From Nautilus pompilius (taxonomy: Eukaryota; Mollusca; Cephalopoda; Nautilida; Nautilidae), in the NCBI GenBank assembly GCA_018389105.1, contig JACATO010001123.1, positions 106,001-170,000 of the forward strand: DNA of 64,000 bases. Direction: 5' to 3'. The notes below the pieces were generated by a model. It did not search any database, had not been told where the DNA came from, and worked only from the letters and a program-made list of their open reading frames with translations. This document shows, piece after piece, positions 35,330 through 47,074 of the stretch (positions are counted from its first letter, which is position 1; every line of letters starts with the position of its first letter). A program made the translations under genes and the position numbers.

Positions 35330-35880
35330 TATTTTGAAATATAGTTTTGATAATGGAACTACTTGGGCCACAGTAACTTTAGATACAGGTTAGTATGAAC
35401 GCTCACAAATTATCAGCAAAATTCAAAGACAACCGAAAAATGACAATCACTGGAATTCAAAGAATAAAGAATAATATACAGCTAATCCCGCTACTCTAAA
35501 ATTAATTAATGTTATCAGTTCTAATTATACTGTGAAATCAACTTTATAGTGTAGTTTAAGAACTCAGTTTTAGTGTTAAATCCGAATAGTATCTTTTGGT
35601 TATAATGAACATTATAAACTATTTAATTTTGCCTCAATAAATTCTATCCTTGTAAAATGTGATTTAATAAAAGATTAATATGTTAATTGGACATAACTCT
35701 AAAATGTTATATTCATTTTTCCCAAATGTTCCTCCTAGATATCAATAGTTTTTTAAAAAATTAGTTTATGTACCTGTTACTAAAATGTTTCTTTTCAAGC
35801 ATTCATCTTTTGGATTACAGATCAAGCTGGACACTTAGATTGAATTTGAGACTTTTGAAATTGTTTTAAAAAGTTGGATT
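35330..35880 (+). pseudogene. Fragment of a structural-protein-like gene in the viral relic
   Basis: Short in-order segments in alternating frames are visible: SFDNGTTWATVTLDTG, then INSILVKCDLIKD (35637-35675), LYSFFPNVPPRYQ (around 35707-35745) and FWITDQAGHLD (near 35809). Order and spacing resemble a family of uncharacterised virion-type proteins that accompany double-jelly-roll capsid genes in animal genomes. Stops and at least two frameshifts break it. The family link is from memory and cannot be tested here. Confidence 0.4.
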
Positions 35881-36299
35881 TAAAAAAAAATTAAATGCTT
35901 AAGAGAAAGAAAAAAATGTATATTATAGGAAGATGATTGATTAATATTTTAAACATAATGGCTGGATACATTTCTAGTAAATCAGAAATGGATAAAAGCT
36001 AATGGAAATAATGCCGAAAGTATTACTAAAGTTGTTAAATAATGCTTATAAGGTTTACCCCAAAAATAAATATTAATTCTAGTTAGTCTAATATTAAATA
36101 TTTTAGTAGTTTGCCATATTAAATTTTCTATTTAATACATAATTCATTTAATTGCTGGATCAGCAACCAAAAGCGATACAGTAAAGTTTAATAAAAAATT
36201 TAAAGCATAGAAAATCGGAAAAAGGATTTCAGAAAGTTAGCTAAAACCAAAAATAAATCAACTAAGTTTTTAAAGACTTTCGAATATTAAATATAATAT

Positions 36300-37216
36300 A
36301 TTAATATAGAAGAATATCTAATCCTTGATGAAACTACAGTGTAGATCTGGGACAGACCTATATAACCCTGGTGCAGAAATTGAAATTACAATTCAGAATC
36401 AAGATGTGCTTTTGTAGCCACATGAAGTCGCGCTGTCTGAAAGAGAACTTCTACAAGCGGATAAGTTTGACATATAATGATATTTTGAATTTATTTAGTC
36501 AGATTAAATATATCTTAGTTGGTAAAAAAAACTGAGACCATACTTTATTCGAGTCAAGAAAAGACTATGCAAAGACTGATAACTTATCCAGATGCTCTTA
36601 GTAAGCCGCAAGAATTTAAATAATGTTGGTATAAAGACACGAGTGAAGCAGCTGCAAGTGAGATAGCAAGACATAATTACTTAACATAAAAATCAAATCC
36701 CAAGAGTAACTTTAATTTCTATATCCTCAAGTCAATTTTTTCGTTTTGTAAAGACTTTAAAAATTGATGCATGAAATGAAGAATTAAACTGTTTTGAGGA
36801 AGAGAGGTAATGATGCAATTTTTAATGTTGCAGTAGGAAAAGATAATTTTTTAAAGATAGCGCGCTATATGTGTCGCATATAGAGATTTTGATTAACAGA
36901 AAATTAGTTAAAATGCTTGAAATAAAGTAACAGAATAATATCGGTTATGCAAATAAACAATGTGATTTTATTGCATTTATACAAAGTAATAATTTTGATT
37001 CAGGAGGTTGAGTACTTATTATTTTAAACTACTAAAGATAATAACCAATCAAATCCTTTTTAATTTAATAAATGTTGAATTTTTAACGCTTATGTTCTTC
37101 TAAATAGTGTCAGGTATCCCGCACTTAATTTAAATCCAGATTTTAGAATAAATCATTTTAGTAGAATTTATAAATACTTAAAGTTTTTGTACTTGTTTTG
37201 TCTGATAAAATTATAA
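36300..37216 (+). pseudogene. Decayed double-jelly-roll capsid-like gene
   Basis: Segments follow one another on the plus strand: LYNPGAEIEITIQNQD (near 36358-36405), a frame with CWYKDTSEAAASEIARHNYL then NPKSNFNFYILKSIFSFC (36570-36770, two in-frame stops), a piece with IGYANKQCDFIAF near 36940, and AYVLLNSVRYPALNLNPDF in an open stretch from 37088 to the stop at 37214-37216. The order fits the double-jelly-roll-like family found as relics in many invertebrate genomes and typical of Polinton/Maverick-type capsids. Multiple stops and frameshifts rule out function. Confidence 0.5.
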
Positions 37217-37289
37217 ATGTACTAACCAAATATAATAAATTAAAATTTAAAAACATTTCTTTGATAAATTTTTGCAAAATAAATAGAGC

Positions 37290-37748
37290 AATACATTTCT
37301 TGCAATATATCAGAATACAAAGTAGGTTTTAAAGTTCTTATTGGATTTGTTCTGGAGAGTCTACTTCCCAAACTATTTTCTGGTAGTGGTTTTAACCAAA
37401 CTGAGCGCCTACCAAAATTTGTAGATAATGAGCGATGATATCATTTCAAGAGCTGTATAGATTTAATTAACTTTTTAATGAAGATGTACAAAACGTTGCT
37501 AAAGATGAAAAACTGGTGAATTTCTTTAAGATATTTTACCAACTCAATTTAATATTGGAAGAACTATTTTATCCTCTTTGATGCAATAGCTAGAGATTTC
37601 CTAGAAAGATTAGATCAGGTTGGTAACGGAAAGCTCCGAGTAAGAGATTGTATCCTAATCTTGGTAATGGTTTATATCTAAAAATGGATAAAAGTTGTAT
37701 ATGTGATGAAGTTTATATTACAGATGAAAGTATAAAGAAAACAATAGT
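37290..37748 (+). pseudogene. Possible minor-capsid-like remnant
   Basis: Just downstream of the capsid-like fragment are a hydrophobic stretch (VLIGFVLESLLPKLFSGSG) and, in another frame, PNLGNGLYLKMDKSC (around 37651-37695), a glycine-leucine-tyrosine motif style seen in small virion proteins. The reading frame that starts at 37648 runs into the SINE insert at 37764. Evidence is weak; position and direction are the main support. Confidence 0.3.
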
Positions 37749-37967
37749 TATTTACTTAGTTGTTGTTGTTGTTGTTGAGCGAGTTGGACTTCCGAACGAG
37801 GTTCTTTCAATGGCATCGCATCCCGTAAAGACAAGTGGCCTGTTCTCTGTCGAGTCCTCCTCGTTACTGAGAGATGTTCGTCGAGCCGACAAACGGCCCG
37901 GTCCCCCGACACCGTGGGCCCCAAGGACCCGGGAGGTCTCTCTCACGTCGGATATTTACTTAGTTGT
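37749..37967 (-). mobile_element. SINE-like insertion with perfect 15-bp target-site duplication
   Basis: A GC-rich body (37764-37952, about 189 bp) sits in very AT-rich DNA and is bounded by two identical copies of TATTTACTTAGTTGT (37749-37763 and 37953-37967). Read on the minus strand it ends in a CAA repeat tail, as in many SINEs. Exact duplication implies L1/RTE-like retrotransposition and a young insertion. No convincing A and B boxes were found in the head, so tRNA origin is not shown. It inserted into the relic of the putative viral element. Confidence 0.8.
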
Positions 37968-37969
37968 GT

Positions 37970-39205
37970 GATGTTTGTAAGTATGGAAAGAAATATCAAG
38001 AATTTTAAATAGAAATTCAATACCTGGGTCTAAATTACTATTTTTTTTAAATATTACAATAATTGATACTATTTTTTAATTATTAAATGGAAAGTTCTCT
38101 AACAAACTTTAATAGAAAAATAAATGATAAAAAATTTAAATATTTTTAAAGAATGTGTAAGCGATATATTCTTCTTAGTAAACCGAATGAAATAGAATGT
38201 GTTGTTTTAAATTCAGTTAAAAATTATGGCACAAACTGTACTTCGTAAAAAGCTAATTAAAATGTTTATCTTTAAAATATTTTTTTTGTTTTTTCTTCCA
38301 ACTAATTTTTTTTAAAAAAAAAAGCAATTTTTTTTGGAAATTGGTTTCGTAAGAAATTTTGCTGGTAACAGATTCTTTTATCATTCGAAATTCAAAGTTA
38401 GAGTTGTGATCAGTTAGGGTGAGAAATCTAACTAAATTTGCTAAAAGTATAAAAGAACAAACAGATTAAATTTATAAAGGCTCATGTTTCCCTTTTGGTC
38501 TCTTGTGTTGTAGATTCGGGTTTGAATTAGCAAACTTTACAATTATTAACTAATATATTAATTTAGAGCTAATTTATACTTGGCGTAGTTAACATTAGGT
38601 AATTCTAAATCGCATCAACGTTATAACGCACAGCAATTCTTTCACACAGAAAGAAATTAAAACCAAAAATGCAATCGTTTACGACCCTCGTAAATTATAG
38701 CTGCCAAACGAGCCGTCCACACCGGGACCACTTTGTATATTTTTTTAATCACGTAAGCAAAAAATTGCAAGTTTTAATTTGGCGCATTCAAAGACTCCCC
38801 ATGATTCATCAATTCCCTATGTATCTTTTTTATATATGGAATCCAATTTCTTCCAACTCTATTCTATAAAATCGCTATTAAGTGCTTTATGGAATAGATT
38901 TTACCTCGTTTTCCACCATTTCCCATACTTTTTTAGAAATCATTATACGTAATGGTGAGACCAAATGGGGCAGAATTAATAAATTATGACGGTTTTTTTT
39001 TTTATTTCGTTTACATCGCATTTGTTTTTCTTCTAAGTTATGCAGCAATCTCTTCTTCCTCCTGGGGCTTAAAAGCAACCAGAAAAATATTTCCAAAATA
39101 CTCAGTTCAGTTTTCTCGGGTTAATTTTCAACAGCTTTTATATCCTCGCCAACCTAATTGGAATATCTAAACGATATAATGTCAAAGTTCCCAGGTAAAG
39201 AGAAA
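37970..39205. other. AT-rich block with unassigned fragments
   Basis: No clear gene. A minus-strand stretch at 39096-38887 is lysine/arginine-rich, and a minus-strand stretch near 38750-38660 reads VVPVWTARLAAIIYEG. Both may be pieces of the same decayed viral element, without a nameable family. Confidence 0.3.
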
Positions 39206-39211
39206 GAAAAT

Positions 39212-39364
39212 TTACTTCTTCACTGAAGCAAGATATTTATGCTCTCCACAAATTTTGATAGTATACTGATTAGAAATGTGGATTTTATCAGCAGAAACTT
39301 TACTTTTATTATGTAACTCAGTAATGATTTTATCACCAATTTCTTTCGAGAAACTTGAACTCAT
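39212..39364 (-). pseudogene. Small open frame, 50 codons, in the viral-relic block
   Basis: ATG at 39364 to TAA at 39212-39214 on the minus strand gives a 50-residue open frame (begins MSSSFSKEIGDKIITEL, ends LASVKK) with balanced composition. Just upstream on the same strand is a similar piece (NNIQFMNRNDTTEDLAF), and at about 39758 another ATG with MALVNDAEIDLSLKISKEC. Together these look like one gene of about 180 codons broken by stops. The function is unknown. Confidence 0.35.
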
Positions 39365-39839
39365 GACGTGGAAAACGCCAGATCTTCTGTTGTATCATTT
39401 CTGTTCATAAATTGTATATTGTTTGGAGTTAATATATTTTAATGTTCTTCGTTATGTCAGAAAGTTGTAAGTTGATAGACCTGATTTAAAACAAACACAT
39501 CGATACATTAATGGTAGGAGACAGCATTATATTAAAGTCCACGGAAGGAACTAGTGAACAAACAGTATGATATAATTGTCCACTTTGCTAAAAAATCTAA
39601 ATGATAATATGAACGGGCTTGATATGACCACTCAGTTTAAGTTGCAGTCTATGTCATAAGGTAAAGTCACAAAAGTTATTTAGATTTACCATACTGTCAC
39701 TTACATTCTTTGGATATTTTTAAAGATAAGTCAATCTCTGCATCATTTACTAACGCCATTATTTCTTAAAATACAATACTAATTATTATAAAGATCCAAA
39801 AAAAAGGTAACTTTACTTGAAAAACATTTTTTCCCTTCA

Positions 39840-41400
39840 TGTCAGTTGTCTGATGAAGTCTGGTTTTCTTCTTCGAATGAAGGCTACAGATATGTTGATT
39901 TTTATTGCAAAAGAAGAATGAACAGTGGTTACTGTCGCTACATTCTGGAGCACAGAAGAGCTCCGACTAGATCTCATTTTTGGCGACCAAACTTTCGTTA
40001 CCGATCTTGCTTGTTAAAAAACCCACTTGTTTTAAACTTGATTTCTTTGGTGCTTTGGGCTGACGCCAATGTTGAAACACAGCTTGCTTAAATTTCAGAA
40101 ATGGATTTTAAAGTTTTGCTAACTTTTGTTGTTTGACCATCAGTGATAAAAAGAGATTAACGATATCAGTAGGTGCCCAACCGTAAGCTTTATCACCAAC
40201 TGATAAAAACTCTGCTATCCACAATATATGACTTTCCTAATCTACTGTTTATCATGGTCACAACAAATGGTACGTTGTCTATTTTTGTGCAGTTTATTAT
40301 GACACATAAGAAAGTTTTGTTTTAAGGTGCAATGAGGGTTTATCGGCAACAATGAAGAGCTCGTTTGTTGCACTGTTTATCCAAGTTATAAAACGTTAAC
40401 TGGTTATCTGTCCAAAAGAAAATATCCTTTTATTTCTACTACTTTATTTTATAGTTTTATTAATACATAACTACTTGTAACAAAGTTATTAAATAAATAA
40501 ATTAGAAGTCATAAATGAAATTAAGTTTCTAGATAATGTAGATAGTTATAATGTTCATAGGAAATTTAGTGTTATTGATCATATTGAAATAATTAAACAA
40601 AATTAAAATTATTTTAAAAAATAGATTAAAGATAGGAAGAATTAATAAAATAAAAAGCATTAAAATACTAAAATGACTTACTTGCTTAGCATTGTTATTT
40701 ATATCTTGCTTTCATGTGTTATAGCATTTTCTTTTCGGCTTACGGTGGTAATTATTACTGATAACTGTATTATCAACCAAAATGAAGATACAAAGGAAAA
40801 AAACATAATTAATTATTTAAAATTCAATAGACTAAATTATACTCTGGATTATTCAATTTCATGTAATTTTTGTGTGACTAAAGGAAAAGAAAAAATTTAT
40901 TTAAATCATTTGCTAAACTCTGTAGATAATCAGCTAAAGTTAATTATAAAATCAGCCAAGTTTTATGTAACTTTTAAGTATTAAATGACTAAATAAATTA
41001 TTTCAGTCAGAAAGACAATTTATTAAGATCTTTTAATTCAAACAAAGTTGTTAAGACGAGATGGTTATGGTGAATGGATGGAAATCTAAATTCAGATAAT
41101 CATAGAAGAATTACACTGATCAACAAGTATTTTTCATCAAGCATATGTCAAGGTTTACTTAGTGTAGTTTTTAATGCTGATTTCAAATATACAGTTAGCT
41201 TTTTGACATCACTTACAGTTTTCAAGATGAGAACGTTTTTTGGTTTTAGCTCATGCATTATATAGAAATTCCAATTAATGACGTGTATGCATGTATTTCA
41301 TTTACATCATGGAAACATACCTTTAAAATAAACTACATTATTCATTGCTGCATAGTTCAGATGCAATATTTCATCATCTTAAATTAACCAATCAAGTTTT
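39840..41400. other. AT-rich DNA with unassigned ORFs
   Basis: Open frames at 39846-40091 (+) and 40673-40984 (+, 103 codons, hydrophobic N terminus) are not recognisable. The second has one probable membrane segment (about residues 4-30) and AT-driven Ile/Asn/Lys bias, so it may be chance. Near 41340-41480 the words TTTCATCATC and GATGAAATA recur in both orientations just before the next gene. Confidence 0.35.
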
Positions 41401-41534
41401 GTCTGATGAAATAAGTATTTCAGCATCTCAAATTGTCCAGTCATAATTGGTATGATGAAATATTCCATCATCTAAAATTCAATATAAGTATAACCGTTTG
41501 TATCTATTTCCTTACTTGTTTTACAGTGTTAACA

Positions 41535-43158
41535 ATGTCAAGACAGTGTAGAAATCCTCCTGATGTGTTTTGTTATGTCTGTGGACAATTTATTGTGAAA
41601 GCTCAAAAACGTACAACAACACCAGAGATCAAGAAGATTTATAAGCTATACTTTGACTGTCCTCTTGGAGATCAGGACAAGTTATGGGCACCACATTTTA
41701 TCTGCTCAGCTTGCTCAAATGGCTTACGTGACTGGTTCAATAAGAGGAAGAAGTTCATGCCTTGTGCCATTCCAATGATATGGATGGAGCCGAAAGACCA
41801 TTTTAATGACTGTTATTTTTGCAAAGTAAATGTCACAGGATTTTCTATGAAGAATAAACACAAAATTGTGTATCCCAATTTGGATTCTGCATCGAGACCT
41901 GTGCCTCACAATGGAAGTCTGCCAATTCCAGTTCCACCAGATGATGGTATTGAAACATCAGATGATGATGCTGACTGTCACGATAGTGCTGCTGAGGAAG
42001 ATTACGTGGCTGATGACGATAGCTTTCAACCTCAGAAATTTTCCCAAGCTGAACTGAATGACCTTGTCAGAGACCCATCCCTCTCAAAAGATAAAGCAGA
42101 ACTGTTTGCATCAAGATTGAAGGAGAAGTATCTGCTAGAGCACGGTGTTCGTATAACTTATTTTCGGCAGAGAAATGTGGTTCTACAAACGTATTTTCTG
42201 TTGAAGGCCCGCTTTGCTTTTACAATAACATCGATGGACTTTTCGAATGTTTATCACAAAATCATGATCCTGCAGAGTGGCGTTTGCTTATTGACTCTTC
42301 AAAATGAAGTTTAAAAGCTGTACTTCTCCATAATGGTAATTTGAAGCCCTCCATTCCTATTGCACACTCCGTTCATGCCACTGCCTATGAAAGATACTCA
42401 TGGAAAATGTGTGGAGATTTAAAAGTCATTGGAATGTTAATGGGAATGCAGTCAGGTTTCACAAAATACTGTTGTTCCTTGTGTCTATGGGATAGTCGGG
42501 CAACTGACAGACATTATTCGGAATCAAACTGGCAGACAAGAACATCATACCAGCCAGGACTGTCTATCGTCAAGAATACACCTCTTGTAGATCCATGTAA
42601 TGTCCTATTGCCTCCTTTGCACATAAAGCTTGGACTAATGAAAGTTTGTAAAGACACCAGGGAAGAGAAATGCCAGAGAGTTTGAGCATATTGTAGAAAA
42701 GTTTCCCAAAATCACACAGGCGAAGTTGAAAAAGGGTATCTTTGTCGGACCCCAAATTAGAGAAGTACTCAAAGATGTCAACTTCAAGACAACACTGGAT
42801 TAACTGGAACTGCCTGCCTGGAATGCTTTCGAATTGGATCTGTGAGAATTTCTTGGGCAACAAGAAGGCAATGGACTACAAGGATGGCATCAAGAATCTT
42901 CTGCAATGTTACTCAGCAATGGGTTGTCGCATGTCACTGAAAGTTCACTTCTTGGACTCCCATCTGGATTTCTTCGCAGATAACCTTGGAGCAGTGTCTG
43001 ATGAACATGGTGAAAGATTTCACCAGGACATTAGTGCTATGGAGAAACGGTACCAAGGCTTCTGGAATGACAGTATGCTGGCTGACTACTGCTGGACACT
43101 TTACCGTGATCAACCAGATCAGGAACACCACAGGAAATCCAAATCACAATGTTTCTAA
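41535..43158 (+). pseudogene. Transposon-associated zinc-finger protein family member, frameshifted
   Basis: ATG at 41535, right after a TTTTACAG acceptor-like site, opens a long frame with CYVCGQF, HFICSACSNGL and CYFC cysteine clusters (a likely zinc-binding N-terminal module), then a Pro/Asp-rich linker and KDKAELFASRLKEK. Later parts continue in other frames: CGDLKVIGMLMGMQ and CLWDSRA (42341-42685), LLPPLHIKLGLMK, then FLGNKKAMDYKDG, MSLKVHFLDSHLDFF, DEHGERFHQDI, MEKRYQGFW and MLADYCWTL (to 43158). The order is that of a large family of uncharacterised, probably transposon-derived proteins repeated in arthropod, cnidarian and mollusc genomes. At least three frameshifts plus stops (for example in DSSK*SLKA) make it a pseudogene. 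Many residues are still conserved, so it is younger than the viral relic around it. The 5' part of the first ORF (41433-41534) is probably untranslated. Confidence 0.7.
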
Positions 43159-43244
43159 CTCTGTTGTTCTAACTTTGTCTGTTTTGTCTGACCCATTTTT
43201 TGTGTATTCACTCTTTGTAGAATGATAGTGATGATTTTTAACTC

Positions 43245-43250
43245 AATAAA
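43245..43250 (+). terminator. Candidate poly(A) signal of the zinc-finger family gene
   Basis: AATAAA lies 87 nt after the stop of the last coding segment. It fits the end of an ancestral transcript. The downstream T-rich stretch is weak. Confidence 0.3.
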
Positions 43251-43635
43251 CTCATTTACTTTCTAAAAATAATATGTCCTTATTTATTACGTTAATGATT
43301 TCATATATACAAATATGTAAATATTTGCATGTATCTACTGATAAGCTGATACGTGCTACATACAAATGGAGTGAAATTTTGAAATCAGCATGAAAAATTA
43401 GTCTAAAAAAGTTGGTTTGCATTCATAATGAGTATAATACATTTAATTTTGTTGACCAGTGTTATAAATGTCAGATCATTAGAAAAGTTTTGTCGATCTT
43501 TATATTATGTTAATTTGAGGTTCATTTTTGCAGGCTTGTGAAGGTGTATGTAGATAAATTATATATCGTTTTGTAGTGCGTGCTTTGGCATACACTATGC
43601 TAAACCCACCTTATTAAAAATCATAAAATGGATAT

Positions 43636-44703
43636 TTGTTTCAGGGTTGTGAGTGGAGCGTGGATAGAAACGTTTTTCATGCCATTTTACTTCACAAGTT
43701 CAAACCGGGCCACAAAGCGAGCGAGGCAACTCGTAACATTAAGCAAGAATGGGGCGAGGACACAGCAAATGAGTGCACAGTACAACGGTGGTTTGTAAAG
43801 TTTCGATCAAGAGATGTGAGACTCGAAGATAAGGAACGTAGCGGACGTCCCTCCAGCTGTGACGACGATGGTTGAAAGCCTCATTTGAAGTAGATCTAAG
43901 AAAAACAGTGCGAGAAATTGCTGGAAAGCTTGACGTAAGCACTGAAACTGTTTGCCGGCATCTCGAGGAAATCGGAAAGGTGAAAAAGCTTGACAGGTGG
44001 GTGCCTCACGAGTTGAATGAACAACAACAAAATCGTCGATTGGAGATCTGTTCTTCTCTTGCCATAAGAAACAAAAACGACTCATTTCTTGACCGATTCA
44101 TTACGTGTGATGAAACATGGATCGTTTACGACAATCGAAAACGATCAGCACAGTGGCAAGGCACCAAACCACATTCCAAAACTCAGCCTCCACCCAAATA
44201 AGGTCATGGTTACTGTCTAGTGGACTGCAACTGGTGTCATCTACTATAACTTCTTGCAACTTGGCGAAACCACCACAGATGAAAGGTACTGTGGTGAATT
44301 AAACGTTGTTCATCAGAAACTCTCCCAACGACAGCCGACATTGGTGAATCGAAGAGGCCCAATCCTGCTCCACGACACTGCTTGTTTTCATGTCGCAATA
44401 GTGACTCTTCAGAAACTGAATACGTTGGGGTACGAAGTTCTCCCTCACACAGCCTATTTACCAGACCTTTCTTTCACAGACTATCAACTTTTCAAACACC
44501 TGGACAGCTTCCTCCGTATGAAACCCTTCTCCAACCAAGCAGCAATTAAAACTGTCTTCCAACAGTTTATAGACCCCAGAAATCCGGATTTTTTTCAAAA
44601 TGGCATATATGCGATTGTAACTCATGACAGAAGTGTGTTGATCGTAATGGAGCATAGTTTGATTAATAAACTATTTCTTTGGTGCTTGAAATGTGTGGTG
44701 TAG
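43636..44703 (+). pseudogene. Mariner transposase, DD34D, two frameshifts
   Basis: Three successive frames (43636-43872, 43872-44201, 44254-44703) give a mariner transposase. The N terminus has a paired-type HTH (FKPGHKASEATRNI, VQRWFVKFRS, RSGRPS) and a second HTH (VREIAGKLDVSTETVCRHL). WVPHEL, FITCDETW (first Asp), ILLHDTACFH (second Asp; usual N-A-R-P-H altered) and LPDLSFTDY (third Asp, 34 residues later) complete the DD34D triad of mariner elements. The YSPDLS motif is changed to YLPDLS. Two frameshifts and the altered motifs make it inactive. The full-length protein would be about 345 residues. Inverted terminal repeats were not recognised. Confidence 0.88.
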
Positions 44704-44744
44704 TGTAAAGTTCGTGTATCTGTGTTTATCTCCGAAGAGAAGGG

Positions 44745-45140
44745 AGTGAGTTGGAGGGTCAAGAGCCCAGAGTTGGGGCCGAAGCGCCTCCGTTAGAGCG
44801 ATCGCTTCGCCAGCCGAAAAACCCAATGAGAAAAAAGCCTCAGTGTCTCAAGTCTGAAAATCGGACAAGAGGCACCTAATCTTTCCCGCAAGAGGATCCC
44901 TCGCCTTCACGCAGAGGACCTTTCGGTTGTGCTGCTACCACCACCACCACAACGTACTCGATCCCCCGCCATCCAGGCCCCGGGGAACAAGTTTTCGTCA
45001 TGGAAGCCGGCTACGTTCCACGACAGGAAAAAGCCACCCCGAGTCGGATGGATGGAACCAAAATACCCGGGCGCTACGCTACGATCTAAACTTCACGTTA
45101 ATCAACGATGTGAAGTATCATTATTGCAGTAAAAAAACAA
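44745..45140 (+). repeat. GC-rich insert ending in an AAC-rich tail, SINE-like
   Basis: About 400 bp of GC-rich sequence abruptly follows the mariner and ends at AAAAAAACAACAACCC (near 45131-45146), after which AT-rich DNA resumes. The composition and tail resemble the retroposed insert at 37764-37952, but sequence similarity between them is not evident. No A/B boxes or target duplication were identified. Open frames over it are not credible genes. Confidence 0.35.
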
Positions 45141-45639
45141 CAACCCGACAAATCCTTTGTAACAACATGATGCTAGCAGTACTGGTAAATCTAATGATTT
45201 GGTTAACAATACATATTTAGATAAATTAGTACAACAGATAAATATATTTTGAATACAAAGAGTTTCTGGAAGTAATTGCATTATTAATTTAAATGAATTT
45301 ACAGCTTTTGGATGGATACGATAAATAGATTTTTAATACTTGAGTCGTAGTGGGTATTTTACCAAATATTTTACATTCAACTTATTATAATTGAAATTAA
45401 TTAACAGATGGAAGGGTTCAAACATGAAATAAAGCAAATGGTAATTAAAAATAACATTTCTTTTCTTAAAAATAATAAAAAAGTTTTGTTTTAAAAACAG
45501 ATTTTTAGATAGAATGTTAGTGAAAAATTAAAAGTTTTTAACAATAGAGTAAAAGTTAAAAATTGAACAGCTTCCTTAGCACGACAGTTATGGATCTTAT
45601 ATGTAAGATAAAATAAATTATAATGGTAATACTTCATAT

Positions 45640-45765
45640 CCAATAAAAAATCTTAATTTAGCAAAAAACAAGGAAAAAATTGTAAATATTAGAAATCAAA
45701 CTACTAATAATGTTAGAACTAAGAACTGTGTTGATGATAGTTTAGCAAATGTTGAAAAGGATTAA
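45640..45765 (+). pseudogene. Open remnant resembling fibre-type repeats
   Basis: About 38 codons remain open in one frame to TAA at 45763-45765, with NLNLAKNKEKIVNIRNQ and TKNCVDDSLANVEKD. The N...I.N....N..TK..VDD layout resembles repeat units of tail-fibre-like proteins carried by some large DNA elements. It continues the AT-rich, stop-dense texture of the viral relic. The assignment is weak. Confidence 0.25.
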
Positions 45766-45769
45766 GTAG

Positions 45770-47070
45770 GCGATATAAATCCAGAAAGTTAAACAATTAC
45801 AATTTAGCTGCATTGACATTTGGATTAGATGCTGCAGATAAAACATATTAATAATAATTTTCTGGATTAACTAACTGGAGATGCAAGATATTTCAAACAT
45901 GATGGTTCTGTTTGTGAGACAGGTAATATGTATAAACTAAAAACATGTCACATGTAAAATGACTATCTTATATCGATTTAAATAATGATTATTATGTAGC
46001 AACTAAGAATATCATGATAATCTTAAATAAAAACCAGTACACACCTTTCTTTCTTTCAACAGTAGTACTAAATATATTTAAAGTGTGAGTTGGACAAGTT
46101 TATTAGCAGTTAAGTAGTATCTTCAAATAGCTCAATGAGTTTGGGTAGTTCATTCTAGAAAAAAAAACAAGCAATTACAGCTTTATATTGAAATTATAAA
46201 CTAAAAAAAGTAATTTTAATTTCACAAAGAAGATAAAGAACGAGGTGTAATCTAACTCAATGTGCAGGGTAGCACAGACTCACTGAGTAATAGTGGCAAT
46301 GTATGAGATTAGGGAATGGGTGGCGCATGGTGACTTTTGCGTGCGTTACGTATCTTTAATATGCACGTGGTAAATGTTTTATATTTATTGTCGGATTAGT
46401 TTCTCTCCGTACAGGAACAAACTTTTTGTTGTAAAATACTTAAAACTTTTGCTTGTTGAAGTCTACTTTCCACGTCAATTTAAGCCTTGTTTCCACATAA
46501 AACGGTTTCAGAATAGGTTTCCTGATATCAGGTTTGACTTGTAAGACTGTTTCTGAGACGCTCTCGCAGTAGCAACTTTCGACTTACTCAACTGACTTAC
46601 ACAATCTTTAGATATCTGGCGACAATCCCTCAGGCTGGAAACTGTATAATGGCTTTTATGGGCAGTGATAGCTCTCTTACATCCTCGTTTACGTTGATTT
46701 GCCAGTTGATTAGAATTTTTTTGATGAAAGATTTCTACCTGGTTTACCTTAATGTTGTCCTGCTTGCACTTTCTCCAGATTTCAGTCCTAGCCGTAGCAA
46801 TGCTTGTGCTAGGCGAAGTACCTTAGCCTCTGTTCACAGCATAGAACTTCGTGTATAATCTGAATAAGCAAAGTAAACTTTTCAAAAAATTTTCATATCA
46901 AAGAATAAAAGTAATTCTTATTTCTTTGTAATTCTAATTTCCAACAAATCAAGTTTATTCAAATTTTATGGTTCTAAATCTTGCAGATATTGATACACGC
47001 TATAATTTACAACGATACGGTTGGGGCACACCACGCTGACTATCGTTCTAATTCCGCATTAATTCGCTTC
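45770..47070. other. AT-rich to mixed intergenic DNA
   Basis: Short coding-like snippets continue to about 45.95 kb. From about 46.25 kb the composition returns toward the window average, which may mark the right limit of the viral relic. No terminal repeat was found. The ORF at 46649-46858 is unassigned. Confidence 0.35.
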
Positions 47071-47074
47071 TTAA

